From assembly GCA_028709385.1 (NCBI GenBank), contig JAQVXD010000010.1:1-64000 (forward strand): a DNA stretch of 64,000 nt. Direction: 5' to 3'. The translations under genes were made by a program, and so were the position numbers. Under the pieces are notes generated by a model that was not told the DNA's origin, searched no databases, and saw only the letters and a list, made by a program, of their open reading frames with translations. How positions within the stretch are numbered: the first letter of the stretch is position 1; each line of letters opens with the position of its first letter. Shown one piece after another: positions 35,314 through 44,696 of this stretch. Origin of the DNA: Fermentimonas sp. (lineage in GTDB: Bacteria; Bacteroidota; Bacteroidia; Bacteroidales; Dysgonomonadaceae).

Positions 35314-36882
35314 TTATTTAACCTCAATAAGTATTGGTGGAGGTAGTCTCAGGCTCTCATCTATCGCAATGGCTGCTGATCTGGTTGATGCCTGAGTCTC
35401 CCTGACATCTTTTCGCTTAAACTCTTCGAAAGAGTACTCTTCGCCTGCAAGTTGTTTAATTCTTTTCACAATCAACTCTCTGCCCTGAGCATTGATATAC
35501 CGAATATTGTCATTCATCAAACTTCTTAGTTCAGACCTCCAGACTCCTTTGGCGTAGGTGTAGCCTCCTTCATAAACTCCAACATAGGAGAAAGCAGGAT
35601 CCTTAATAAGATGTTGCCATAAAATTGTCTGAGGATTATTTGTCAGATCTACATTATCAAAAAATCCCCAAGATTGCCATTTTTTCAAGTCCTCTTTTTC
35701 AGAATCAGGAATTGTTGTATTATTATCAGTATACTCATCTGCCAGTTGCCCAAAACCATGCCCCGCTGCCTCGTGCTGAACCACTCCTCTGAAATCATTC
35801 GGGTAGCTCAGATTTGAGACAGGAACTACGGAAATTGACATACCATCTGAGAACGACCAGTTCGTACCTGCATACCTTGAACTATTTGTAATAATAGTAA
35901 TTTGTGTTTCTGTCAGGTCAGCACTCAGAGGAACCTTCTGTGCATACTCAAAAGCAGCAGTATGATCAATACTCATCCTGGTAGTAGTGGCACTCTCATA
36001 TTTAGCAGAAAACTTAGTTTTTTTGGTTGTCCCCATATCACTTATGCCACTTTCTTCAGAGAAAGCATAAACAATATAAACATCAAAATAATTTCTATAG
36101 GCTCTGTATGGTTCAATATCAAAGAAATGATCTATTGCTTCATACAGATTATCATTAAACTTTCCTGCTTTGACATCTTCAATTGTATAGCCATCACCAA
36201 GAAACACAAGGTCAATGCCATCACCTGCCGTAGAACTCTGCACTTTTACATAATCTCCATCACTTTGCTGGTAGTTAATCTGATTGATGGTTAGAGTATC
36301 TGTTCGATTTCTATCATTAAGTTTAAAAATCAATTCACCCGAACGATTAAGTGATGTGCCTACAAATTGTGAAATCTCAATGTTTACTTTAACTGAGTCT
36401 GGTCCCGTTTTTACACCTGTTATTGGAGATGCCTTAACCCATTGAGGTGTGGACAATATTGTCCACGCACTGCTCGCTGATACTTTAACTTCATAAGCCC
36501 CTCCATTGAGCGATGATTCAATTATATTATGAGAAAGTGATATCCAGCTCTCAATAACTTTTACATTTACAACCTTACTCATATTCCCATATTGTGTAGA
36601 CACTGTAACGGTTGCTTCACCTACATTAGTAGCACTTAAAATTCCTCTACTATTAACGGAGACAATATTCTCATTGCTGGAATTCCAGCTAAGGTTTTTA
36701 TTAGAAGCATCCGAAGGCAACACTACTGCTTTAAGCATAAAAGTATCACCTTCTACTATTGTTACACTGTTTTTATCAACTGAAATATCAGTAACCTTAA
36801 TAAACTCCGGTTCCTTTTCGCAAGAAACAAAAGAGATAAGAAAAATAAGAAAAACAGACAAAATCAAATCCTGCAAATTCAT
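35314..36882 (-). CDS. M64-family peptidase lipoprotein with Big_2 and BACON domains
   Basis: A 522-residue lipoprotein (lipobox Cys in ISFVSCEKEP). A Big_2 domain (about 30-110, VTDISVDKNSVTIVEGDTF and SWNSSNENIVSV) and a BACON domain (about 112-205, AWTILSTPQWVKASP) act as surface modules. The catalytic region has the M64 zinc motif in VVQHEAAGHGFGQLADEY near residue 370. M64 peptidases include an IgA-cleaving enzyme, but the substrate here cannot be told. It begins its own leftward transcript. Confidence 0.88.
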   Translation of the reverse strand: MNLQDLILSVFLIFLISFVSCEKEPEFIKVTDISVDKNSVTIVEGDTFMLKAVVLPSDASNKNLSWNSSNENIVSVNSRGILSATNVGEATVTVSTQYGNMSKVVNVKVIESWISLSHNIIESSLNGGAYEVKVSASSAWTILSTPQWVKASPITGVKTGPDSVKVNIEISQFVGTSLNRSGELIFKLNDRNRTDTLTINQINYQQSDGDYVKVQSSTAGDGIDLVFLGDGYTIEDVKAGKFNDNLYEAIDHFFDIEPYRAYRNYFDVYIVYAFSEESGISDMGTTKKTKFSAKYESATTTRMSIDHTAAFEYAQKVPLSADLTETQITIITNSSRYAGTNWSFSDGMSISVVPVSNLSYPNDFRGVVQHEAAGHGFGQLADEYTDNNTTIPDSEKEDLKKWQSWGFFDNVDLTNNPQTILWQHLIKDPAFSYVGVYEGGYTYAKGVWRSELRSLMNDNIRYINAQGRELIVKRIKQLAGEEYSFEEFKRKDVRETQASTRSAAIAIDESLRLPPPILIEVK

Positions 36883-37268
36883 ATTCCTGCAATTCTGTTT
36901 ATACAGTATTCATATTTCAATAACGTATAAAGGGCTCCAGGGTTTATCTAATAAAAATATTAAATCTATAAATATTAATAATTTAAAAAATTGTTTCAAA
37001 TTTTACTATTTAACTAATGCTACATTCAAACAACTACGAAATGATTTTGAATTTAGTTTACACTGGTATAAAACCTACCTCGCTCTATTGTAAAAGGACT
37101 TTATAAGGACGAGGTAAGAGCAAATTGAGAGGTAGGTTGTAGCAATGTTACGATAAAGTACTTTTTTTCTGTGAAAGTGGTTACTATAGAATGTATATAA
37201 TAAAAAATAATTCGTAATCTTGTATTTCAAATTTTTTGTATCACATACTCATTTAAAACTATTAAGTT
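36883..37268. other. 386-bp gene-less stretch with an inverted repeat
   Basis: No credible gene. AACCTACCTC (37072-37081) and GAGGTAGGTT (37129-37138) form a perfect 10-bp inverted repeat with a 47-bp spacer, and a further GAGGTAAGAGC (37111-37121) partly matches the same arm. Downstream, T-rich sequence leads to the YCII-domain gene; I see no full-consensus promoter. Confidence 0.5.
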
Positions 37269-37757
37269 ATGAAATACATGGTTTTACTAGTATCACTTTT
37301 GATTGCAAACTTAGCATTTGGAAATACAACCAATATTTTGCAGAATGATACTACAATTACTAATCCTAATTACGACAAGCAACTTGCAGATAGATTAGGC
37401 GGTGATGATTACGGAATGAAATTATTTTATCTTGTTATTCTTAAAACAGGTACAAATAAAACTACAAACCAGGCTATTATTACCGAAAGTTTTAGAGGTC
37501 ACATGACAAATATAAATAGGTTGGTAAACGAAGGAAAGATGATTATTGCAGGTCCTTTGGGAAAGAACGAAAACAGCTACAGGGGCATATTTATTCTCAA
37601 TAACATCAATTCATTTGAAGAGGCAAGTGAGATTTTGAAAACGGACCCTGCAATTGAAAACGGACTACTGGAATACGAATTATATGAATGGTACGGGTCG
37701 GCTGCATTGCCTGAATATTTACCATTTTCTGATAAAATCTGGAAACTAAATCCTTAG
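37269..37757 (+). CDS. Secreted YCII-related protein
   Basis: A 162-residue protein with a signal peptide (ending in NLAFG) and one YCII-type ferredoxin-like domain (about 50-150): RGHMTNINRLVNEGKMIIAG, RGIFILNNINSFEEASEIL, DPAIENGLLEYELYEW. YCII domains often have a His/Asp pair of uncertain catalytic use; a His is present in GHM. Export of this domain is seen in Bacteroidetes but its role is unknown. It is 6 bp from the DUF3788 gene and probably cotranscribed. Confidence 0.8.
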   Translation: MKYMVLLVSLLIANLAFGNTTNILQNDTTITNPNYDKQLADRLGGDDYGMKLFYLVILKTGTNKTTNQAIITESFRGHMTNINRLVNEGKMIIAGPLGKNENSYRGIFILNNINSFEEASEILKTDPAIENGLLEYELYEWYGSAALPEYLPFSDKIWKLNP

Positions 37758-37763
37758 TAAAAT

Positions 37764-38198
37764 ATGACACTAAAAGAAGCGACTATGCTCCTGCGTGATG
37801 CTGATTTGGAGCCAACTGACAGAGTTATTGAGGATAGTCTTGGCAAAGAAGCCTATAAAATTTACAGTACATTAATTGATATGATTACAGAGAAATATAA
37901 ACTTGCTTATGAATGGAGATTTTACAAGGACGGCAATGCTTGGCTTTGTAAGATTACAAATAAAAATAAGACTGTTTTTTGGCTTTCTATATGGGAAACA
38001 TTCACAAAGACAGGTTTTTATTTCACAGAAAAGACCATGGATGGAGTTAATGATCTTCCTATAAATAACGAAATAAAAGATAAATTTAATAATGCAGCTG
38101 CTATTGGCAAACTTTTTCCTTTAAGTTTGGATATTAAAAAGACAAGTGAGCTGAAAGATTTTGAGGAGATTGTAAAATATAAGTTGAAAGTACTTTGA
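37764..38198 (+). CDS. DUF3788 family protein
   Basis: A 144-residue cytoplasmic protein matching DUF3788: YEWRFYKDGNAWLCKIT, KTVFWLSIWETFTKTGFYF and the C-terminal SLDIKKTSELKDFEEIVKYK. Function of the family is not established. It starts 6 bp after the YCII-domain gene. Confidence 0.8.
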   Translation: MTLKEATMLLRDADLEPTDRVIEDSLGKEAYKIYSTLIDMITEKYKLAYEWRFYKDGNAWLCKITNKNKTVFWLSIWETFTKTGFYFTEKTMDGVNDLPINNEIKDKFNNAAAIGKLFPLSLDIKKTSELKDFEEIVKYKLKVL

Positions 38199-38345
38199 TA
38201 ATTATTTAATAATGATTGAAATAAAAATGAATAATTTGTGTCTGACAATGATTTAAGTTGTGCTATATCGAGTGAACAATTATTATAAGGAGTTGCAGAA
38301 GATATTATGGAGATCTATTGGAAAAAAATACTAAGGTGTTATGGT

Positions 38346-39665
38346 TTATTTTTTTCCTTTCCTGATAATACTGGAAAGTGCACCTTCAGAATTTTTGTAA
38401 TCTCTTTTATTTCTGAATGGTTTTTTGAAAACAAGAATTGCTGTCACTGTCAAAAATAAAGACATTATTCCACCATAGAGAAAGGAGCTGTCAGGAAAAG
38501 CTTTGCCTAAAAAACCTGCAATCGGATAAGCTATAAACCACCAGAGATGAGAAAAAGCAAAGTGTGAACCATAAACATTTGCTTGATCTTTAACATCTAT
38601 ATTTTCGCCTATTAGGGTTTCTGAAGGCAAATCGGCTAATGTCTGCCCTATTCCGGCAAAAATCCATAAGATAATTAGTTGATTGAATGATGCGTAATTT
38701 GCAAAAGATACAGAAATTGATATTAGTAATGCTCCACTGATAAGCGAAACACTACGAGTCTTACTTTTATCTAAGCTTCCAAGCAGGAATGCAGTAATTG
38801 CTCCGCCTAAACCAAAGAATGCCATTATCAGACCATAGTGCGAATCATCTAATTGCATTGATGTTTTAACCAAGGCTACGGTGTTTACCAAAACGAGTGC
38901 TCCTGCTATTGCTGCTACAAATTCCATACTCAGCGAGAACCTCAGTATTTTATTGCCAAAAAGCAGATGTATGCCTTTGGTGACGCTGTTTAGGCTGGAC
39001 TTTAAATTGGTTTTTCGGACTGAAATAATATTTTGAATTGAATCCATTGGTATAGAGTGTATTATTATATAACTCAAAAATAGCATGGCTACGCTTACCA
39101 GAAATAGTTGTCTCACTCCTATCCACATAGTAAATATACCTGCTATAGCCGGACCGAAAACACTTAAGAGCTGAAACACTGCCATCGACAGGCCATTTGC
39201 TTCTCTATATTCGCTACGTTCAACTATCAATGGAATAATGGCTCTATATGTGGGTGTATAGAATGCAGCTGCAGCATTTAGCAAAAAAACCAATACATAA
39301 AGTTGCCATTCCGCTGAAATAAAAGGCATGAGACCTACAACCAGCATACGAATTAGTTGTGTCAACAAGAGAATATTTTTTCTCTTGAAATGGTCAGAAA
39401 CAATTCCGGAAAAAGGGGAAAGCATGATGTATGCCAAAACCCTCATTGTAAGTGCGAATGCAAGTATGGATGAGGTTTGGGTTGGATTTAATTCGTAAGA
39501 GATAAGAGCCAGGCCAAGCCATATAAAAGAATCACCAAGCAGGCTTGCAATTTGTGATGCAAAAAGTTTAGAGAAAGTTTTGTTCCTTAATGTCCTGAAT
39601 GGATGAATAATTTTTTTAAGCACGATTTTAGTAAAAAAAGTATAGTTTTGTAAATGAATATTCAA
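38346..39665 (-). CDS. MFS transporter (DHA3-type)
   Basis: A 439-residue membrane protein with about twelve hydrophobic segments. Marks of the DHA3/MefA-like group: FSKLFASQIASLLGDSFIWL in the first helix, GIVSDHFKRKNILLLTQLIR at the helix 2-3 loop and AFYTPTYRAIIPLIVER. It is probably a drug or small-molecule exporter; substrate unknown. The first 25 residues precede the usual start, but no later ATG precedes the first helix. A TAACTTTG box lies on this strand at 39701-39708. Confidence 0.85.
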   Translation of the reverse strand: MNIHLQNYTFFTKIVLKKIIHPFRTLRNKTFSKLFASQIASLLGDSFIWLGLALISYELNPTQTSSILAFALTMRVLAYIMLSPFSGIVSDHFKRKNILLLTQLIRMLVVGLMPFISAEWQLYVLVFLLNAAAAFYTPTYRAIIPLIVERSEYREANGLSMAVFQLLSVFGPAIAGIFTMWIGVRQLFLVSVAMLFLSYIIIHSIPMDSIQNIISVRKTNLKSSLNSVTKGIHLLFGNKILRFSLSMEFVAAIAGALVLVNTVALVKTSMQLDDSHYGLIMAFFGLGGAITAFLLGSLDKSKTRSVSLISGALLISISVSFANYASFNQLIILWIFAGIGQTLADLPSETLIGENIDVKDQANVYGSHFAFSHLWWFIAYPIAGFLGKAFPDSSFLYGGIMSLFLTVTAILVFKKPFRNKRDYKNSEGALSSIIRKGKK

Positions 39666-39827
39666 ATAATTTCTAATCCAGCCTTGTTTGATTATTATTA
39701 CAAAGTTAGTTATTTTCGTTATATTCTAAATAAGACACAACATTTGTTTTATAATAACACAAACTAATTATCAAATCATCAAAAACATACAGCTTTATAA
39801 TTTGTTATAAAATAAAAATTATAACAT

Positions 39828-40832
39828 ATGGAAACAATTAAGCAGGTGAAATTGGGCAGTCAGGGACTCGTTATACCAACTATTGGCCTTGGATGTATGG
39901 GAATGTCGAAACTAAAAGGATCAAGTATTTATGGTGAAGCGGATGAAAAGGAATCTATTGCCACAATACACAGATCATTTGAACTTGGTGGCAACTTTCT
40001 GGATACCGCCGATATGTATGGCGAAGGCGAGAATGAGAGACTGATTGCGAAAGCTGTAGCAGGTAATCGAGATAAATATATTATCGCAACTAAATTTGGT
40101 GTAGAAATGGATGATGAAGGCAATCGTACAGGAAAAGTCAATGGAAGCAAAAGATATCTGAGAAAGGCTGTAGAGCGTTCATTGCGAAATCTTAATACAG
40201 ATTATATCGACCTGTATTACCTGCATCGCTTAGATCTAAACACTCCAATTGAAGAAACAGTTGACGCTATGGCTGAGCTGGTTAAAGAGGGTAAGGTGAG
40301 ATATATTGGCTTGTCTGAAGTGGGTTCAGGCACTATCCGTAAAGCTCATAGCATATTTTCGCTGACTGCTGTTCAGTCGGAGTACTCTCTTTTTGAACGA
40401 CAGATTGAGGAGCTCGGCATCCTGAATACTATGAAAGAACTGGGAATCGGACTTATATCATACTCCCCACTTGGACGTGGATTTCTGTCTGGCACCATTA
40501 AACATCCCGAAGATTTGGAAGAGGGCGATTGGAGACGTTATATGCCTCGTTTTCAGAACGAACAGTTTTACAAAAACATTGAACTGCTAGAAAAGATCAA
40601 ACAGGTGGCTGAAGAGAAAAATATTACACCTTCGCAACTTGCATTAGCATGGATCATCTCAAAAGGACATGTGCCTATTCCAGGAACTAAAAGAGTTAAG
40701 TATGTAGAAGAAAATATTGCAGCTACAAGAATAGAAATTAGTCAGGAAGAACTATACCGACTGGAATCAATAATTCCTTTGGGAACTCATACGGGCGACA
40801 GATATGCTAATATGAGCGGTGTAAATTTGTGA
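39828..40832 (+). CDS. Aldo/keto reductase
   Basis: A 334-residue NADPH-dependent oxidoreductase. The catalytic tetrad is visible: Asp near 58 and Tyr near 63 in DTADMYGEGENE, Lys near 88 in ATKFGVE and His near 132 in YYLHRLD. The C-terminal IPGTKRVKYVEENIAA binds the cofactor phosphate. It resembles the YakC/AKR13 group. It converges with the hydrolase operon on the minus strand, 8 bp away, and may act on the same class of compounds, which is inference. Confidence 0.92.
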   Translation: METIKQVKLGSQGLVIPTIGLGCMGMSKLKGSSIYGEADEKESIATIHRSFELGGNFLDTADMYGEGENERLIAKAVAGNRDKYIIATKFGVEMDDEGNRTGKVNGSKRYLRKAVERSLRNLNTDYIDLYYLHRLDLNTPIEETVDAMAELVKEGKVRYIGLSEVGSGTIRKAHSIFSLTAVQSEYSLFERQIEELGILNTMKELGIGLISYSPLGRGFLSGTIKHPEDLEEGDWRRYMPRFQNEQFYKNIELLEKIKQVAEEKNITPSQLALAWIISKGHVPIPGTKRVKYVEENIAATRIEISQEELYRLESIIPLGTHTGDRYANMSGVNL

Positions 40833-40840
40833 TAAATCTA

Positions 40841-42040
40841 TTATTTGTTATATATTTCGTCAGTAACCGGTTCCAACCATACTACGCTTCCTTTATCAAG
40901 CTGAGGTGATATCGCAATGTGTTCAAACTCACTATCAGGGGCTGCTCCGTGCCAATGCACTACATCTGGCAATATAGCTACTACATCACCTACATTTAGC
41001 AACTGTATAGGTTTACCTTTTTCCTGATAGTAACCTTTGCCTCTTGTACATAGTAATAATTGTCCTCCGGGATGTGAATGCCAGTTGGTTCTTGCTTTTG
41101 GCTCAAACACCACGTTACCTACGGTTGTGTTGAAGTTGTCTCTATCTGTTACCAGCCTTGTATGCCAGGCATTTCCGGTGAAATTATTTTCTATTAATTC
41201 TCCCTGAGGAAATATCTCACTTTTTCTTTCAGATTGATCATTTTTAATTTCTGATGGAATATAATTCAATTCGGAAATAACATTGTTGAGTACTTGTTGG
41301 GCTGAATTTGCTTCGGTTCCACCAACTTTAGAGTTAATTATATCTGCAAACTGTTGTAGTTGTGCCGGACTTAATCCGAGCTGAAGGCATATATACAGAT
41401 GCGACTGAAGCATTGGTTCAGCATTACCAATAGAGGCTATAACAGATATTGTAACCAGTTCTCTCTCAGCATAAGTCAGCACATCCCTTTCAAACAGATC
41501 TGCAAAAAGGTGTTCTTTGAGAAATATTTCAATTTGAGGTGCAAATGCAGAATAGCCAGTCCTGGGACCTGTTTGAGGTAAACCAGTAAGTTCTCCGAGA
41601 ATCTCCTTCCCCCTTTCGTATCTGCTGCGATCGTCATTTATAGGAGATGCCTCATCACCCAAAACATCAATTATTCCCTGTGCCTTGCGTGTTTCCAACA
41701 CTTCCATAAATGTTTGTAAACCTCTGATACTTCGGGGAAAGCCACAATAGGCGTAAGCATGAATTATTGCTTCTTTAATTTGATTTACAGTCAGACTTGC
41801 ATCTAGTCCTTTCACAAGCTCAATCTTAAGGTTAGCCAGATCACCTTTGGCAGTTAATGCTGCTATCGCGATTATTTGTTGCTGCTTTTCGCTTAATCCT
41901 CCATTGACTTCATTTAATATGATCTCATCACTAGTTGCTAGGTCACCTCTTTCTGCCAACTCATTATTTGCAATTAGACTATTAGGTAAAAAAATCAATA
42001 TTGAAAATAATGGAATTAATATTTTAGAATTTAATTTCAT
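40841..42040 (-). CDS. Exported carboxymuconolactone decarboxylase-like/cupin fusion
   Basis: A 399-residue protein with a signal peptide (ending near LIANN), two CMD/AhpD-like helical domains (about 45-115 and 165-245, each with the pattern IKEAIIHAYAYCGFPRSIRG or ERELVTISVIASIGNAEPM) and a C-terminal cupin (about 300-385) with metal ligands in NWHSHPGGQLLL and VVHWHG. Such fusions occur in Bacteroidetes, though the reaction is unknown. It is the third gene of a leftward unit behind two exported hydrolases, 12 bp after the second. Confidence 0.85.
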   Translation of the reverse strand: MKLNSKILIPLFSILIFLPNSLIANNELAERGDLATSDEIILNEVNGGLSEKQQQIIAIAALTAKGDLANLKIELVKGLDASLTVNQIKEAIIHAYAYCGFPRSIRGLQTFMEVLETRKAQGIIDVLGDEASPINDDRSRYERGKEILGELTGLPQTGPRTGYSAFAPQIEIFLKEHLFADLFERDVLTYAERELVTISVIASIGNAEPMLQSHLYICLQLGLSPAQLQQFADIINSKVGGTEANSAQQVLNNVISELNYIPSEIKNDQSERKSEIFPQGELIENNFTGNAWHTRLVTDRDNFNTTVGNVVFEPKARTNWHSHPGGQLLLCTRGKGYYQEKGKPIQLLNVGDVVAILPDVVHWHGAAPDSEFEHIAISPQLDKGSVVWLEPVTDEIYNK

Positions 42041-42052
42041 GTTTATTTATTT

Positions 42053-44665
42053 TTAAAAACCACCTCTTGTTTGAATATTTGTTCTTTCTTCAAACCCCTT
42101 CTCTATAACATCAAGTCTTGCTTTTCTTGGGTCGGATGTACCAACCGGCAGTCCATCAAGGCCGATATTTAGTATTTCTTCTTTTTGAATATTGTAAAGA
42201 GGCCATACCGGTAAATCATCACTGTTGGGATTACCTGTTTTTGCAAAGTTGGTCCAATAACTGTTAATTATTTCTGCAAGGTTTTTCTCTTCAAATGATA
42301 TTTCAGATGATTCTCTGCGACTATTTAAATTGTCGAAAACATAAGGGATTTCAGCACCGTGTCCTGCACCAAAAGGTGAACGTTCTCTCAAATGTGGTGC
42401 TACATAACCAAAGTTGTAGATATATACAGGAAGATTGTGTGAAATAAATTCTCTTGCAGTCATCCTTCCCGGTTCTGCCCAACCCCAATCGGTATTAAAC
42501 ATTGTAATTACTTCTGCGAATTCTTTATATCCTTGTGGATCATAAACCGACCTGGCTTCGCTCTCGAGTGCTCCAAACAGTGCAAATAACTCATCTTTTG
42601 AACTGCTTGGGTTGATAAACCCTCCTCCAATTTCTGCGCTTGTGCTTCCTATTATTAACGGAACTTTTGCTTGTCTGCCGACATTATAAGCACTTTCGGC
42701 AGTTTCTGTTACAAATACACCATCTAAAATTGGACCTGAATACGTGCGGGGACCTCCTTCCCCATCTGATTCCATACCTCCGTCAACTATTTCTTCTACA
42801 CTTAATGCCCGTAACTTTGCTAAAGCTGCTTCATCTGTGTCTTCTATACCATGTCGACGTGCAAAGTTCACACCTATAGTTTCAGCCGAAACAGTATAAA
42901 GAGGATCGAAGTTGTCTTTGTTAATTGGTCTGCCTGTGAGTACACCATCTCTGCCACCACCGGACTGACTTATTGCTTTGTGAAACAGTCCTTTTGCAGA
43001 AGGAATAGTGAGTAGTGAATGAACAGAAACACCTCCTGCTGATTGTCCAAAGATGGTTACATTGTTAGGATCTCCTCCGAATGCAGCAATATTTTCCTGT
43101 ATCCATTTTAATACAGCAATCTGATCCATAAAAGCATAGCTGCCTTTTGGTTCATCAGGATGTTCCTGGCTAAGGGCAGGGAATGCAAAATGTCCAAGGC
43201 GACCAAGACGATAGTTAATCGTTACCAGCATAACACCTTTTTTTGCAAACTGATTCCCTAAACTGGGATCACCTGATCCGCTGCCTCCAACAAAAGCACC
43301 TCCGTGAATCCATACCATGACAGGTAGTTTTGCTTCAGGTTTTGTGCCGGTTGGCAGCCACAGATTAAGATAAAGACAATCTTCTGAAGATCCCGGGGCA
43401 ATTGTACCGGAGCCGCGGGGCCATCCTGCCTGAGCAGCATTGGGTCCGAACTCAGTTGCATCTCGAACTCCTTTCCAAGATTTTACAGGTTGAGGAGCAC
43501 GCCACCTTAATTCACCCACAGGAGGTGCTGCATAGGGTATTCCCTTGTAACTATCTACACCCTGATCTGTTGTGCCTTGAAGAACTCCATTAGCAATTCT
43601 GACAATCGGTGACGAAAGATGATTGCCAAAAAACTCTGTCAATTTATTTAATGCCAGGTCAACATAATCAGGCACGTAATAGGTTTGTATATGAGATGCT
43701 CCAGGAATAAAGAACATCTCCTTGACATCTGTACCGGTAGCCTTATTAAAAGCATCCTCAGTCATGTAATGAGTATCAGATTTGCTTCCTGAGATCATCA
43801 ACAGAGGCTGAGTAATCAGATCCATATTTGCAGCTGCATCAAAATCCATCAGGTAAAGCAGACTACTCATTGTATATCTGAAAGTTGAATTTGGATGCGC
43901 GTGTGTACGAAAATAGTAATAGTGACCTTCGCGGTAAAGATCAAACGGCATAGCATCTGCCTGCTCGTCAGTAGACACAGTTTCTCCCAGGTAACGCACC
44001 TCAACTCCTGCAACCTCAAGGGCGCGAGCTTCAGTTGCCTGCTCCAGCCTCTCCTGAATAGTGGATATTTGTGAGTCATGAAATCCATTACGTCTTACAA
44101 TGCCTGAGTTGAACATACTTAGGGTGGAAACAGCCTTAAACCGTTTGTCAGTCTGAGCTGCCTTTAATGAATAGCCCCCACCGCCGCAGATACCAAGCAG
44201 GCCAAGTTGTTTGGAATTAACTCCGGGGTAATGTGTAATAAAATCTGCCATGCCTCTTATATCTTCAACACGATTGGCAGGTCTGTCGGTATTACGGGGT
44301 TCGCCTCCGCTGGCACCCTGATAAGAAGCATCCGCGGCAATAGTTATATATCCTGTTTCTGCCAAACGTTGTGCATAAAGACCCGCAACCTGCTCTTTTA
44401 CACCCCCATTTGGATGAGCCACAACAATAGCAGGATACCAGTTTGACGGATCGTAATTTGCAGGCGTATAAACATTTGCAGAGATTTCATTACCATTAAG
44501 TTTATATGTAACAGGGTGAATGTTTACTTCACCGGGAATATTTTCTGTAACAGCATTTTGATAAACCAATCCAAAAGGGTTTTTAGGTTGGTTCTGACCT
44601 ATCACAACCATACTTGTAAATAAAAACATAATTATCAATGAAAACTGTTTATTTTTTAATTTCAT
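42053..44665 (-). CDS. Secreted two-domain hydrolase: DLH-like plus type-B carboxylesterase
   Basis: An 870-residue exported protein (signal peptide ending in VVIGQ) joining two alpha/beta hydrolases. Residues 30-345 resemble dienelactone-hydrolase-type enzymes, with Cys as likely nucleophile in LLGICGGGGYS near 159, an Asp in SGSKSDTHY and a His in PGASHIQTYY. Residues 350-865 are a type-B carboxylesterase: VMVWIHGGAFVGGSG, nucleophile Ser in IFGQSAGGVS near 540, SSAEIGGGF and GAGHGAEIPYVF. Two full catalytic domains in one chain are unusual. It lies 31 bp after the Esterase-713-like gene. The coding sequence is uninterrupted at the junction. Confidence 0.87.
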   Translation of the reverse strand: MKLKNKQFSLIIMFLFTSMVVIGQNQPKNPFGLVYQNAVTENIPGEVNIHPVTYKLNGNEISANVYTPANYDPSNWYPAIVVAHPNGGVKEQVAGLYAQRLAETGYITIAADASYQGASGGEPRNTDRPANRVEDIRGMADFITHYPGVNSKQLGLLGICGGGGYSLKAAQTDKRFKAVSTLSMFNSGIVRRNGFHDSQISTIQERLEQATEARALEVAGVEVRYLGETVSTDEQADAMPFDLYREGHYYYFRTHAHPNSTFRYTMSSLLYLMDFDAAANMDLITQPLLMISGSKSDTHYMTEDAFNKATGTDVKEMFFIPGASHIQTYYVPDYVDLALNKLTEFFGNHLSSPIVRIANGVLQGTTDQGVDSYKGIPYAAPPVGELRWRAPQPVKSWKGVRDATEFGPNAAQAGWPRGSGTIAPGSSEDCLYLNLWLPTGTKPEAKLPVMVWIHGGAFVGGSGSGDPSLGNQFAKKGVMLVTINYRLGRLGHFAFPALSQEHPDEPKGSYAFMDQIAVLKWIQENIAAFGGDPNNVTIFGQSAGGVSVHSLLTIPSAKGLFHKAISQSGGGRDGVLTGRPINKDNFDPLYTVSAETIGVNFARRHGIEDTDEAALAKLRALSVEEIVDGGMESDGEGGPRTYSGPILDGVFVTETAESAYNVGRQAKVPLIIGSTSAEIGGGFINPSSSKDELFALFGALESEARSVYDPQGYKEFAEVITMFNTDWGWAEPGRMTAREFISHNLPVYIYNFGYVAPHLRERSPFGAGHGAEIPYVFDNLNSRRESSEISFEEKNLAEIINSYWTNFAKTGNPNSDDLPVWPLYNIQKEEILNIGLDGLPVGTSDPRKARLDVIEKGFEERTNIQTRGGF

Positions 44666-44696
44666 TTTCTAAGGTTTTTAAATTTGTTGATTATCA

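Noticed and set aside
36674-37093. 139-residue plus-strand open frame across the start of the M64 gene
   Set aside because: Half of it is antisense to a clear Big_2 lipoprotein gene and the rest is AT-rich low-complexity sequence.
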